Assembly (NCBI RefSeq): GCF_017888565.1
Contig: NZ_JAGHFX010000038.1
Span: forward strand, 1-46,501
Origin: Clostridium sp.
GTDB taxonomy: Bacteria; Bacillota; Clostridia; Clostridiales; Clostridiaceae
DNA length: 46,501 nt
Reading direction: 5' to 3'
Below are positions 36,757 through 46,501 of the stretch, one piece after another; the stretch's first letter is position 1; every line of letters starts with the position of its first letter. Under the pieces are notes generated by a model. That model was given only the letters and a program-made list of their open reading frames with translations, ran no database searches and was not told the DNA's origin. The position numbers were made by a program, and so were the translations under genes.

Positions 36757-38097
36757 ATGATACATCCAATGGAAGATATAGTTAAAAGATATAAAAATGG
36801 TGAAAATGTAGGTATATTCTCTGTATGTTGTTCTAATCAATATGTAATTGAATCAGCTATGCAAAAGCTTTTAAATAAGAATATACCACTTTTAGTGGAA
36901 GCAACTGCAAATCAAGTTGATCAATTTGGTGGATATACAGGAATGAAACCAAAAGACTATGTAGAGTATATTTATAAAATAGCTGATAACGTAGGATTTC
37001 CAAAAGAAAGAATAATTTTAGGGGGAGATCATTTAGGGCCATTAACATGGAGAACAATAAACCCAAGAGAAGCCATGGAGAATGCGAAAAATCTGATAAG
37101 AGAATATGTTTTAGCAGGATTTACTAAAATTCATATAGATACAAGTATGCCATTAAATGGTGATATTGAAAATGGAATATTTGATGATAGCTTAATAGCT
37201 AATAGAGCATCTGTATTATGTAAAGTTGCAGAAGAAGCATATTTAGAGGTTAAAGAAAAAGATGATGAAGCCGTGCATCCAGTTTATATTATAGGTAGTG
37301 AAGTTCCTATACCTGGTGGGGCTCAAGTAGAAGAGGAAGAAGCAGGTCCTAAAGTAACTAGTGTAGAAGGATTTAAAAATACAGTAGAAACATTTAGAAA
37401 AGCATTTGAAAGCTTTGGAGTAGAGGATGCTTGGCAATATGTAATAGGTGTAGTAGTACAGCCAGGGGTTGAATTTAGTAGTGATTATGTTTGGGAATAT
37501 AATAGAGAAGAAGCGAAAGATTTAATAGATGAATTAAAAAATTATCCTCAATTAATATTTGAAGCGCATTCAACAGATTATCAAACACCAAAAGCTTTAA
37601 AACAGATGGTAGAGGACGGATTTATAATCTTAAAAGTTGGTCCAGCTTTAACATTTGGATTTAGGGAAGGTATATTTGCATTAAATCATATGGAAAACGA
37701 ACTATTAAAATATGATGAAAATATAGAATTATCTAATTTTATAGAAGTATTAGACTTTAGTATGGTAAAAAACCCTAAGGATTGGGAACATCATTATTCA
37801 GGAACTGGTGAAAAGATAAAGTTAGAAAGAAAATATAGTTTGTCTGATAGAGCAAGATATTATATGCCTAAAGATGAAGTGAATTTTGCATTAGAGAAAC
37901 TTATGAGCAATTTAGAGGGGATTGAAATTCCTATGACAATTATAAGCCAATTTATGCATGAACAATACAAGAAGGTTAGAGAAGGATTATTAAAACCTAT
38001 AGCTAAAGAGTTATTGAAAGATAGAATTGGTGAGTATTTAGATGATTATATATATGCTGTTGAAAATGTAGAGGAAAAGATATTACAAATTAATTAA
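36757..38097 (+). CDS. kbaZ: Tagatose-1,6-bisphosphate aldolase, KbaZ/GatZ subunit
   Basis: The protein has 446 residues from ATG 36757 (AGAGGTGAGAG upstream). Family signatures include GIFSVCCSNQYVIESAM near the start, LLVEATANQVDQFGGYTGM, RIILGGDHLGPLTW, HIDTSMPLNGD, IGSEVPIPGGAQ, and FEAHSTDYQTP with LKVGPALTFGFREG. The GatZ/KbaZ chain has little activity itself and stabilises and activates the Y subunit. The pairing with kbaY just upstream completes the pathway from GalN-6-P to triose phosphates, apart from the tagatose-6-phosphate kinase. Confidence 0.92.
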   Translation: MIHPMEDIVKRYKNGENVGIFSVCCSNQYVIESAMQKLLNKNIPLLVEATANQVDQFGGYTGMKPKDYVEYIYKIADNVGFPKERIILGGDHLGPLTWRTINPREAMENAKNLIREYVLAGFTKIHIDTSMPLNGDIENGIFDDSLIANRASVLCKVAEEAYLEVKEKDDEAVHPVYIIGSEVPIPGGAQVEEEEAGPKVTSVEGFKNTVETFRKAFESFGVEDAWQYVIGVVVQPGVEFSSDYVWEYNREEAKDLIDELKNYPQLIFEAHSTDYQTPKALKQMVEDGFIILKVGPALTFGFREGIFALNHMENELLKYDENIELSNFIEVLDFSMVKNPKDWEHHYSGTGEKIKLERKYSLSDRARYYMPKDEVNFALEKLMSNLEGIEIPMTIISQFMHEQYKKVREGLLKPIAKELLKDRIGEYLDDYIYAVENVEEKILQIN

Positions 38098-38103
38098 AAG
38101 ATA

Positions 38104-38137
38104 AAGTGGACATGCGGAAAGTGTGTCCTTATTCTTT
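38104..38137 (+). terminator. Weak terminator after kbaZ
   Basis: AAG-T-GGACA pairs with TGTCCTT with one bulged base, then ATTCTTT. Modest stem and T run. Confidence 0.5.
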
Positions 38138-38245
38138 GAAAACTAATTTTCTGAATATTTAGAATTTAATAAACTGGCACAAATTAACTGGTATAATAAT
38201 AATGGGGATTATTGGTTTAATTTTATTAAATAGGAGGATTTTGGT

Positions 38246-39736
38246 ATGTTTCAATTTGAGACTCAGTTAAAGAAACTTAAGCATGAGGTGCTAACAGAAG
38301 TTGCCAAGTTAGCTAAAGATGGTAACTTAACCACAGAATCAATAGAAAAGATTCCTTATGAAATTATTAAGGGTGATAAAGCTATGTATAGATGCTGTGT
38401 GTATAAGGAAAGAGCTATTGTTTTAGAAAGAGCAAAGCTAGCAGCTGGATATCTAGCTAATGGAGATAATATAGATGATGAATTTGTTGATATCAAAGAA
38501 GATGATCAAATAATATATGTTATTGAAGCAGCATGTGATAGATGTCCAATAAATAAGTATAGTGTTACAGATTCTTGTAGGAATTGCTTGGCTCATAAAT
38601 GCCATGAAGCTTGTAATTTTGGTGCAATAACTTATGTTGCTGGACGAGCATACATAAACCAAGAACTTTGCAAGGAATGTGGAATGTGTAAAAAAGCATG
38701 TCCTTACGATGCAATTGCAGAGGTTATGAGACCTTGTAAAAGAGTATGTCCAACAGGTGCTTTAGATATAAACCAAGATGACAGAAGAGCAATGATTAAG
38801 GAAGAAACATGTGTTAATTGTGGAAGCTGTATGAGTGCATGTCCTTTCGGAGCAATTTCAGATAAGAGCTTAATTGTTCCTATAGCAAAGAGACTTGCAA
38901 GAGGAAGAAAGATGTATGCTGTAGTAGCACCTGCTATAACTGGCCAATTTGGAGCAAAAACTCCGTATGGAAAAATTAAAAATGCAATTAAGAAATTAGG
39001 TTTTGAAGATATGATTGAAGCAGCATGTGGAGCAGATGCTGTAACTGTTCATGAGAGTGGAGAGTTTCTAGAGAGATTGGAAAATGGACAAAACTATATG
39101 ACAAATTCTTGTTGTCCAGGTTTCTTAAGTTATGTAGAGAAAATGTTCCCATCAGAAGTTGAAAAGGTATCAGGGACGGTTTCTCCGATGATAGCAACAG
39201 CAAGATTTATAAAGCATAACGATCCAGATGCAAAGGTTGTATTTATTGGACCATGTACTGCTAAGAAGAGTGAAGCTGTTAGAGAGTCTATAAAGGATGC
39301 AGTAGATTATGTTATAACATTTGAAGAGTTACTAGCATTATTTGATGCTTTTGAAGTAGATGTAGATACTTGCAATGAAGATGTAGTTGATGATGCTTCT
39401 ATATATGGAAGAGGATTTGGAGCACATGGAGGATTAACAGCAGCTATAGAAAATTATATAAGAAGTCAAGGATTAGAAGTAAACTTTAATCCTGTAAAAG
39501 TATCAGGTGGAATAGAAATAAAGAAAACAATGACTATGGCTAAAATAGGTAAATTACAAGGGAACTTTATTGAAGGTATGATGTGTGAAGGTGGATGTAT
39601 AAATGGGGCTGGAGCGCTAGTAACTCCATTTAAGGCAAAAGGTGTCTTCAACAAGATAAATGCTCAAGCTACAAAGAAAGCTGTAATAGATAATGAAGAA
39701 CTTGAAGAATATAAGAATGTGAACTTAGAAAGATAG
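38246..39736 (+). CDS. Monomeric [FeFe]-hydrogenase with ferredoxin domains (group B-like)
   Basis: The protein has 496 residues; ATG 38246 follows AGGAGG. The N-terminal half carries many cysteines and two 4Fe-4S ferredoxin motifs: CKECGMCKKACP (142-152) and CVNCGSCMSACP (189-200), plus extra Cys near 97-123 and 164-168. The H-cluster domain (about 222-490) has L1 NSCCPGF with Cys289/Cys290, L2 GPCTAKK with Cys337, and L3 MMCEGGC with Cys447 and Cys451. All four expected Fe-S ligands are present. L2 has Gly for the usual Met before PC, and L3 has Glu for Pro, unlike the classic MPCTAKK/MACPGGC of CpI-type enzymes. This matches the diverged group B enzymes. It probably oxidises or makes H2 with ferredoxin; the partner is unknown. 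An extended -10 (TGGTATAAT, about 38189) lies upstream. Confidence 0.85.
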   Translation: MFQFETQLKKLKHEVLTEVAKLAKDGNLTTESIEKIPYEIIKGDKAMYRCCVYKERAIVLERAKLAAGYLANGDNIDDEFVDIKEDDQIIYVIEAACDRCPINKYSVTDSCRNCLAHKCHEACNFGAITYVAGRAYINQELCKECGMCKKACPYDAIAEVMRPCKRVCPTGALDINQDDRRAMIKEETCVNCGSCMSACPFGAISDKSLIVPIAKRLARGRKMYAVVAPAITGQFGAKTPYGKIKNAIKKLGFEDMIEAACGADAVTVHESGEFLERLENGQNYMTNSCCPGFLSYVEKMFPSEVEKVSGTVSPMIATARFIKHNDPDAKVVFIGPCTAKKSEAVRESIKDAVDYVITFEELLALFDAFEVDVDTCNEDVVDDASIYGRGFGAHGGLTAAIENYIRSQGLEVNFNPVKVSGGIEIKKTMTMAKIGKLQGNFIEGMMCEGGCINGAGALVTPFKAKGVFNKINAQATKKAVIDNEELEEYKNVNLER

Positions 39737-39740
39737 TAGG

Positions 39741-39934
39741 ATTTTGCAAAGCAAAATAGTGAAGAAGTGAAAGAATGAAAAAGTGAAAGAGTTTATGAGG
39801 TTTTGCTCTGCAAAACTTAAATTTATTGGGGGTATGAGTATTTTATTCAAAAATCCCTTAAGAATTTTTAACCTTAATTTTTTCATTATTTCATTTCTTA
39901 ATTGTTTAATTTGTAATAAATTGCTTCGCAATTT
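39741..39934. repeat. Palindromic intergenic element
   Basis: The 228-base gap after the hydrogenase contains three short perfect dyads: ATTTTGC-AAA-GCAAAAT (39741-39757), GTTTTGC-TCT-GCAAAAC (39800-39816) and AAATTGC-TTC-GCAATTT (39918-39934). Also, AAGAAGTGAAAGAATGAAAAAG near its left end is an imperfect inverted copy of the TTTTTTCATTATTTCATTTCTT stretch near its right end. The layout is that of a clostridial REP/MITE-like element. No gene is inside. Whether it is mobile cannot be judged from one copy. Confidence 0.5.
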
Positions 39935-39964
39935 ACAGTTATTAATCTACTAGTTGGTGTTAAG

Positions 39965-41254
39965 GTGCAGAGTATAAATAAGAAAATAAAAGGAACTTTT
40001 ACAAAGGAAATTGATTTTAGAATTTTAGTAAATATAATTTTATATTCTGTAATAATCATAATGCCATTCATAGTTGTAAACGTATCATACCCTAGATATG
40101 TAATGGGGAAGGTAATCTTTCTTTATATAATTGGTATAATATCTATTATAATATTGATTAGATTAAGGGTAACAGAATTTGTTTTTGAGCATAAGATGTC
40201 ATTAGTGTTTCTGTTAACTATGTTAATACCAAGTATATTATCTCCACAAAAATATGTAGCTTTCATTGGGAATATTCAAAGAAATGAAGGCTTCATAATG
40301 TATTGTATTTACATTTTACTTTTTATACTATCTTCTAAATATATTATTATAAATAAAAAGCTTTTAGATTTAGTATTAATTTCTTCATGTATTATGAGTG
40401 GATATGGAGTGCTACAGTTTTACGGGTTTGATCCTATACAAATTTGGATGTTTGGTTATATACCAGTAAGTGATTCAGTTGGAATGATAGGAAATAGAAA
40501 TTTTTTTTCATCATATTTATGTATATTTCTATTTATAAGCATGGCAATTTATATTTTTAATGGTGGAAAAAGATATTTAATATATTCAATTATATTATTT
40601 ACATCATTAATTTGTACATTAACTCGTAGTGGGTGGTTAGCCTTTTTAATTTATTCAATAATTGGGCTGATATTTATAATAAATGATAAAAATAGATTGA
40701 AAAAATCAGGTGTTGTATTTATATTATTTTTAAGTATTTTTATATTTTTAAATTTAACTACTAATGGTAAGGTTCTTGGACGTGCAAGTAATACCATTGT
40801 AATTGATGAAAAAGGCATAACAAAGGTTGAAGACAGTGGTAGAATTGAAATATTAAATATTTCATGGAGTGCGTTTAAAGATAATCCATTTATAGGGTGG
40901 GGCCCTGATACATTAAAGTATAGATTAGATTTACAGTATAGTGAAAATCATCAAGAATATATAAATAAACATGGCGTTTATATTGATAAGTCGCATAATG
41001 AATTTTTAGAATATGCAGTTAGCAATGGAATATTTAATTTAATATCATATGTATTATTAATTGGAGTAATAATATACAAGCTAATTAAAAATATTAGAAG
41101 TAATTTATCGAAGATACTATTATTAACATTAGTAGGATATTTAATTCAAGCATTTTTTAATATTAGTGTAATAATGGTAGCACCAATTTTTTGGATATTT
41201 TTAGGCTTTTGTGTCAAAGAAAAAGAAGGTAAAATTCAACAAAATATAATATAA
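39965..41254 (+). CDS. O-antigen ligase/polymerase-like membrane protein (Wzy_C family)
   Basis: The protein has 429 residues starting at GTG 39965 with a weak SD (GGTG). It is strongly hydrophobic, with about ten to twelve membrane helices. Family marks are GNRNFFSSYLCIFLF in the middle, LICTLTRSGWLAFLIY (about 215-230), and the extracytoplasmic loop ending FIGWGPDTLKYRLDLQY with DKSHNEFLEYAVSNGIF (about 340-356), the PF04932 signature. In Gram-positives such proteins polymerise or transfer surface polysaccharide units, and some modify pilins. It stands alone between the hydrogenase and groESL, so no substrate is suggested. The next in-frame ATG is 33 codons in and would lose the first helix. 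Confidence 0.78.
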   Translation: MQSINKKIKGTFTKEIDFRILVNIILYSVIIIMPFIVVNVSYPRYVMGKVIFLYIIGIISIIILIRLRVTEFVFEHKMSLVFLLTMLIPSILSPQKYVAFIGNIQRNEGFIMYCIYILLFILSSKYIIINKKLLDLVLISSCIMSGYGVLQFYGFDPIQIWMFGYIPVSDSVGMIGNRNFFSSYLCIFLFISMAIYIFNGGKRYLIYSIILFTSLICTLTRSGWLAFLIYSIIGLIFIINDKNRLKKSGVVFILFLSIFIFLNLTTNGKVLGRASNTIVIDEKGITKVEDSGRIEILNISWSAFKDNPFIGWGPDTLKYRLDLQYSENHQEYINKHGVYIDKSHNEFLEYAVSNGIFNLISYVLLIGVIIYKLIKNIRSNLSKILLLTLVGYLIQAFFNISVIMVAPIFWIFLGFCVKEKEGKIQQNII

Positions 41255-41367
41255 ATAAACATAAGTATAAAATGAAGAAAATAAATAAAAGCGTGAGAAA
41301 ATGGAAAATAATTAATGAAAAGTGGTAATATTTATAATATATAAGGTAATAATATATTAGGTAACAT

Positions 41368-41430
41368 TTGAAAATTACAGAACAAAAGATTATCATAAAA
41401 TTATTAGCACTTAATGATGATGAGTGCTAA
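41368..41430 (+). promoter_or_regulatory. groESL promoter and CIRCE operator
   Basis: TTGAAA (41368-41373), 17 bases, TATCAT (41391-41396) form a sigma-A promoter. CIRCE follows at 41404-41430: TTAGCACTT-N9-GAGTGCTAA, one mismatch from the consensus TTAGCACTC-N9-GAGTGCTAA. HrcA is expected to bind and repress until heat shock. Confidence 0.93.
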
Positions 41431-41465
41431 TATAAAAGGGTAATTAAATTTATAGATATAAATAG

Positions 41466-43402
<1,937 letters not shown>

Positions 43403-43417
43403 TAAATTTTAAATTTA

Positions 43418-43446
43418 GGAACTTAGAAATTCTAAGTTCCTTTTTT
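43418..43446 (+). terminator. Intrinsic terminator of groESL
   Basis: GGAACTTAG (43418-43426) pairs perfectly with CTAAGTTCC (43432-43440), then six T. Confidence 0.92.
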
Positions 43447-43619
43447 ATGTTTAAGAAAGTATAAAGTTTAAAATTTTGAATTTAATTAAAGAAGGATTTA
43501 AGATATAATAAAGATTAATAATATAAACCTTTGTATTGATTTTAAGTGCATTACAATATTATAATTTAGAATGTATAATAAGCAAAAAGAAGAGTGAATA
43601 GAAGACTTTGGAGGTATAT

Positions 43620-44030
43620 ATGGAGAGGAATTTTAATAGAAGGAAAAAAAATAAGTTTACTATATTTGATTTAATTGCAGTAGTAATGATAATAGGAATA
43701 GTAGGAGCTGTATTAGTATCTAGTTTTAAAAAGTATTCTATTGATTCAAAGAAGATAGAAGTAAAATCTATTGTTAGGGAATTTATTATAGCGGTGGAAA
43801 CAGCTAAAATTAGTGATAAAGTTGAATTTTCTAATACAGAATCTATAAAGACTATGGAAGCTGATAATGGAGATAAAATATCTTCAATAAATAAGTATAT
43901 AAAGGATTTGGAAGATTTAAATAAAATAAAAGAGATAACTATAGAGGAAGCAAATCAAATTGTAAATAATGAATTGGACTTTGAATTAAATAAAGAAGGA
44001 CAAATTTTAAGAGTAGTTAAAGATAGGTAA
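43620..44030 (+). CDS. Type IV pseudopilin-like protein with unusual cleavage motif
   Basis: The protein has 136 residues from ATG 43620, five bases after GGAGG. A very basic leader (MERNFNRRKKNK) precedes FTIFDLIAVVMIIGIVGAVLVSSFKKY, which has the hydrophobic helix and spacing of a class III signal peptide. The rest is a charged, soluble domain (about 100 residues). In pilins the residue before the cut is Gly and position +5 is Glu; here they are Lys and Asp. It precedes a prepilin peptidase and a pilB homologue, which supports a pilus or competence role. It may be uncleaved, or a non-pilin bitopic protein. A terminator separates it from pilD. Confidence 0.6.
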   Translation: MERNFNRRKKNKFTIFDLIAVVMIIGIVGAVLVSSFKKYSIDSKKIEVKSIVREFIIAVETAKISDKVEFSNTESIKTMEADNGDKISSINKYIKDLEDLNKIKEITIEEANQIVNNELDFELNKEGQILRVVKDR

Positions 44031-44062
44031 AGTAAAACTAAAATTATATAGAATATAGGAAT

Positions 44063-44107
44063 ATCGGATATTAAAGTTTAATATTATACTTTTATCCGAT
44101 TTTTTTG
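44063..44107 (+). terminator. Intrinsic terminator after the pseudopilin gene
   Basis: ATCGGAT (44063-44069) pairs with ATCCGAT (44094-44100), with further imperfect pairing inside, then TTTTTTT. The rest of the gap (44108-44343) shows no gene. Confidence 0.78.
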
Positions 44108-44343
44108 TTGTATAATTTCAAATAAATATATTTTTTTGATTAAAAAATACAATTAATGGATAATTATTAAAATAAGACAAGTATTTAGCTAGTTACATCT
44201 TATTTAATAAGTAAGAAATTATCTAATAACAGACATTTTAATTAACAGATTTTAATTAAAACACTTATATGTAAAAATCATGAAGGAAAATGTTTATACT
44301 ATATAGAATTAATACCGTAGTTTATAACTTTGAGGAGGTTATT

Positions 44344-45093
44344 ATGGAAATTTTAATATTAATAATAGGGTTGTGTATAGGAAGTTTTTTAAATGTATGC
44401 ATCTATAGAATACCTAGGGAAGAATCAATTGCTTTTCCACCATCGCATTGCACAAATTGTGGATATGAACTAAAAGCAATAGACCTTATTCCAATAGTAA
44501 GTTATTCATTTTTAAGAGGAAAATGTAGAAAGTGTGGGACAAAGATATCTATAAGATATCCGTTGGTTGAACTACTAAATGGAGTCTTATATTTATTAAT
44601 ATTTTTAAAGTTTGGATTAAGTTTAAACTTTATATTTTATAGTCTTTTAACTTCTTTATTAATTGTTATATCTTATATAGATTTAGAGTGTAAATATATA
44701 TATTCATCTACGACCATTTTAGGAGTAATACTTGCTACTATCTATATATTAATAGGATTATACACTAAAGATACAAGCATAGTTAATAATATTCTAGGTG
44801 GAGCTATAGGATATGGAATTATATATCTAATAGTAGTAATTACAAAAGGAATGGGACAGGGTGACGCAGAAATTGCAGGTGTTTGTGGATTGTTTATAGG
44901 AGTTGAAGGAATTTTAGTTTGCCTATTTATAGCTGTGGTTTTAGGAGGATTAGTAGCAGCAATAATATTGTTATTTAAAATAAAAGGAAGAAAATCAGAA
45001 ATTGCTTTTGGACCATATATAGCTATTGGCGCGATTGTGTATATTTTTATAGGAAAGGAACTATTGTCGTTATATCTAAATTTTTTACTATAA
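44344..45093 (+). CDS. pilD: Prepilin peptidase / N-methyltransferase
   Basis: The protein has 249 residues from ATG 44344 (GAGGAGG upstream); an ATG 18 codons earlier is rejected. The first membrane helix ends in GSFLNVCIYRIPREESI, the family start. A zinc-binding loop with Cys36, Cys39, Cys61 and Cys64 is the methyltransferase part. The peptidase aspartates are in ISYIDLECKYI (about 113) and GMGQGDAEIAG (about 179, GxGD type). There are about seven to eight membrane segments. It cleaves and N-methylates type IV prepilins at the membrane. Next gene is pilB, as in clostridial type IV pilus clusters. Confidence 0.92.
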   Translation: MEILILIIGLCIGSFLNVCIYRIPREESIAFPPSHCTNCGYELKAIDLIPIVSYSFLRGKCRKCGTKISIRYPLVELLNGVLYLLIFLKFGLSLNFIFYSLLTSLLIVISYIDLECKYIYSSTTILGVILATIYILIGLYTKDTSIVNNILGGAIGYGIIYLIVVITKGMGQGDAEIAGVCGLFIGVEGILVCLFIAVVLGGLVAAIILLFKIKGRKSEIAFGPYIAIGAIVYIFIGKELLSLYLNFLL

Positions 45094-45237
45094 AATGTGA
45101 ATTAAATTCAAATTTATATTATGATTGCAAAAGAATTATGGCTATATTAATATTAAAATAAGTAGAATAAATGGTCAAAAAAGGAAAATTTTTAACAAAT
45201 AGAATTAAAGTTAAAATTAAACATAGGAGGGGAGTTT

Positions 45238-46401
45238 ATGGCTATAGTTCAAAAGAAAAGGCTTGGAGATATCTTGGTAATGGCAGAAAAAATAACTCCT
45301 TTTCAACTTCAAAATGCATTAAAAACACAAAAGCTTTTAGGTAAAAAATTAGGAGAAGTTCTAATTGAAAGTGGAATTGTTTCAGAAGAAGATATTATAG
45401 ATGCTATAGAAACTCAAACTGGAATAAAAAAAATAGATTTAAATAATGTTAATTTTGATAAAAAGGCCATTAAAATAGTACCTCAAAATCTTTGTAGTAA
45501 ATATAATTTAATAGCATTTGGATTTGAAGAAGAAAAAATAATGGTTGCGCTTGCAGATCCATTAAATATTTTTGCAATAGATGATATTTCTATATCAACA
45601 GGTTTAAGCGTTAAGACATTTATTGCACCTAAAAAAGACATTCATAAGTTTGTTCAAATAAATTACAGTAGTGAAGAAGTTAACAAAGCAGCAGAAGAAC
45701 TCCTAAAGGAAGCTTTAGAATCAAAAAGTATATCTTTAGATGTTGAAGAAATTGATGATGTAAAAAACGCTCCAGTTGTAAAAATGATAGAACACTTATT
45801 TAGGAACTCAGTTGAAATGAGAGCGTCAGATATACATATAGAACCATATGAAAAAGAAATAAGAATAAGATATAGAATTGATGGGGAGCTTACAACTGTA
45901 AATACCCTTGGTATAGAAAGTTTAGCACCATTAATAACTAGAATAAAAATACTTGCAAATTTAAATATAGCTGAAAAAAGAGTACCTCAAGATGGAAGAA
46001 TTATAACTAAAGTTGGGAATACTGATGTAGACCTCAGAGTATCTATTTTACCAACTGTAAATGGTGAAAAGGTAGTTGTAAGAATTCTAAATAGAGATAA
46101 TTATAAATTAGGAAAAGAGAGGCTTGGATTAAGTAAGGATAATCTAAAAAAACTAGACAATATAGTATCTAGCCCTCATGGAATAGTACTTGTTACTGGT
46201 CCTACAGGAAGTGGAAAATCAACAACTCTTTATACGATTTTAAGTGAACTTAATTCTAATAATGTAAATATAGTTACAATAGAAGATCCTGTTGAGTACA
46301 CTCTAAATGGTATTAATCAAGTTAATGTAAATATTAAGGCTGGATTAACCTTTGCAAGTGGACTTAGAAGTATTTTAAGGCAAGATACATACTATCCTTA
46401 A
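45238..46401 (+). pseudogene. pilB: Type IV pilus assembly ATPase PilB/GspE, truncated by inserted sequence
   Basis: The start is ATG 45238 after GGAGGGG. The N-terminal MshEN-type domain (RLGDILVMAEKITPFQLQNAL; LGKKLGEVLIESGIVSEEDI) is followed by the GspE core. That core has RNSVEMRASDIHIEPYEKEIRIRYRIDGE, AEKRVPQDGRI, Walker A GPTGSGKST (about 321-329) and the Asp box VTIEDPVEYTL. Homology continues to RSILRQD, ending at base 46386. There the family continues with PDxIMVGEIRD (Walker B); here it reads TYYP and stops. The protein would have 387 of about 560 residues and lack Walker B and the C-terminal domain, so it cannot be an active ATPase. The sequence after 46386 looks foreign. Confidence 0.85.
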
Positions 46402-46501
46402 TAAATGGCTATTTTAAAGGATTTATAGAATTTCGTCAAAAATTTCGTCAAAAATTATTTTGAAAAAATTTTAGCTATAGTTCTACTTGCATTTTCCATC
46501 A
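46387..46501. mobile_element. Probable end of an inserted element within pilB
   Basis: Homology to pilB ceases abruptly after 46386. The following 115 bases contain a 12-base unit AATTTCGTCAAA repeated in tandem (46429-46440, 46441-46452). On the minus strand a frame runs from the window end to TAA at 46455-46457, ending (M)ENASRTIAKIFSK. This is what one end of an insertion sequence would look like: a transposase C-terminus pointing at a short terminal region. The family is not recognised and the other end is outside the window. Confidence 0.4.

Overview
The window is strongly AT-rich and has dense Shine-Dalgarno (SD) sequences and intrinsic terminators. It carries a crt-bcd-etfBA-hbd butyrate operon next to rex, a sporulation-type YtvI protein, a CIRCE-controlled groESL operon, an [FeFe]-hydrogenase-like enzyme and a type IV pilus cluster. 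Together these indicate a Clostridium sensu stricto (cluster I) chromosome. The sortase-anchored enzyme with FIVAR, F5/8, cohesin-like and dockerin-like modules suggests a host- or mucin-associated species of the C. perfringens type. The species is inferred, not proven.

Layout. 1-120: 3' end of a probable mannose-1-phosphate guanylyltransferase. 422-4014: a cassette of one small secreted peptide (frameshifted in a run of seven A) with two FtsX/MacB-like permeases and a MacB/LolD-type ATPase, bounded by terminators; it resembles a peptide antibiotic plus ABC immunity or export unit. 4.2-8.1 kb: a CxxC zinc-ribbon protein, a YvbH-like PH-domain protein, YtvI, a Nudix hydrolase and a zinc-dependent phospholipase C family protein. 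8.2-10.9 kb: cadC-cadA metal resistance with a clear operator. 10.93-11.10 kb: a free-standing noncoding RNA candidate with a consensus promoter, two hairpins, a possible alternative helix and a strong terminator. 11.4-17.3 kb: rex and the butyryl-CoA operon, with Rex-type operators in front of both. 17.5-19.6 kb: an Ogg-type glycosylase and a BadF-family amino-sugar kinase.

19.7-38.1 kb is an amino-sugar utilisation region whose content fits N-acetylgalactosamine. It has a mannose-family PTS (EIID, EIIC and EIIB in one block, YajC-like and EIIA in another, with an AraC regulator between them) and a NagA/AgaA deacetylase. It also has a 2282-residue cell-wall GH31 enzyme, a GntR/UTRA regulator, AgaS and both subunits of tagatose-bisphosphate aldolase. 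The model is that the anchored GH31 enzyme frees alpha-linked GalNAc from O-glycans, the PTS imports and phosphorylates it, AgaA deacetylates it, AgaS makes tagatose-6-phosphate and AgaYZ splits tagatose-1,6-bisphosphate. The tagatose-6-phosphate kinase is not in the window. The same dyad box lies upstream of the GH31 gene and of agaS, which ties the extracellular and cytoplasmic halves to one regulator.

38.2-46.5 kb: a ferredoxin-hydrogenase, a palindromic intergenic repeat, a polysaccharide polymerase/ligase-like membrane protein, groES-groEL, a divergent pseudopilin, a prepilin peptidase, and a pilB ATPase cut off just before its Walker B region by foreign sequence that runs to the window end. 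No rRNA, tRNA or CRISPR array was seen.
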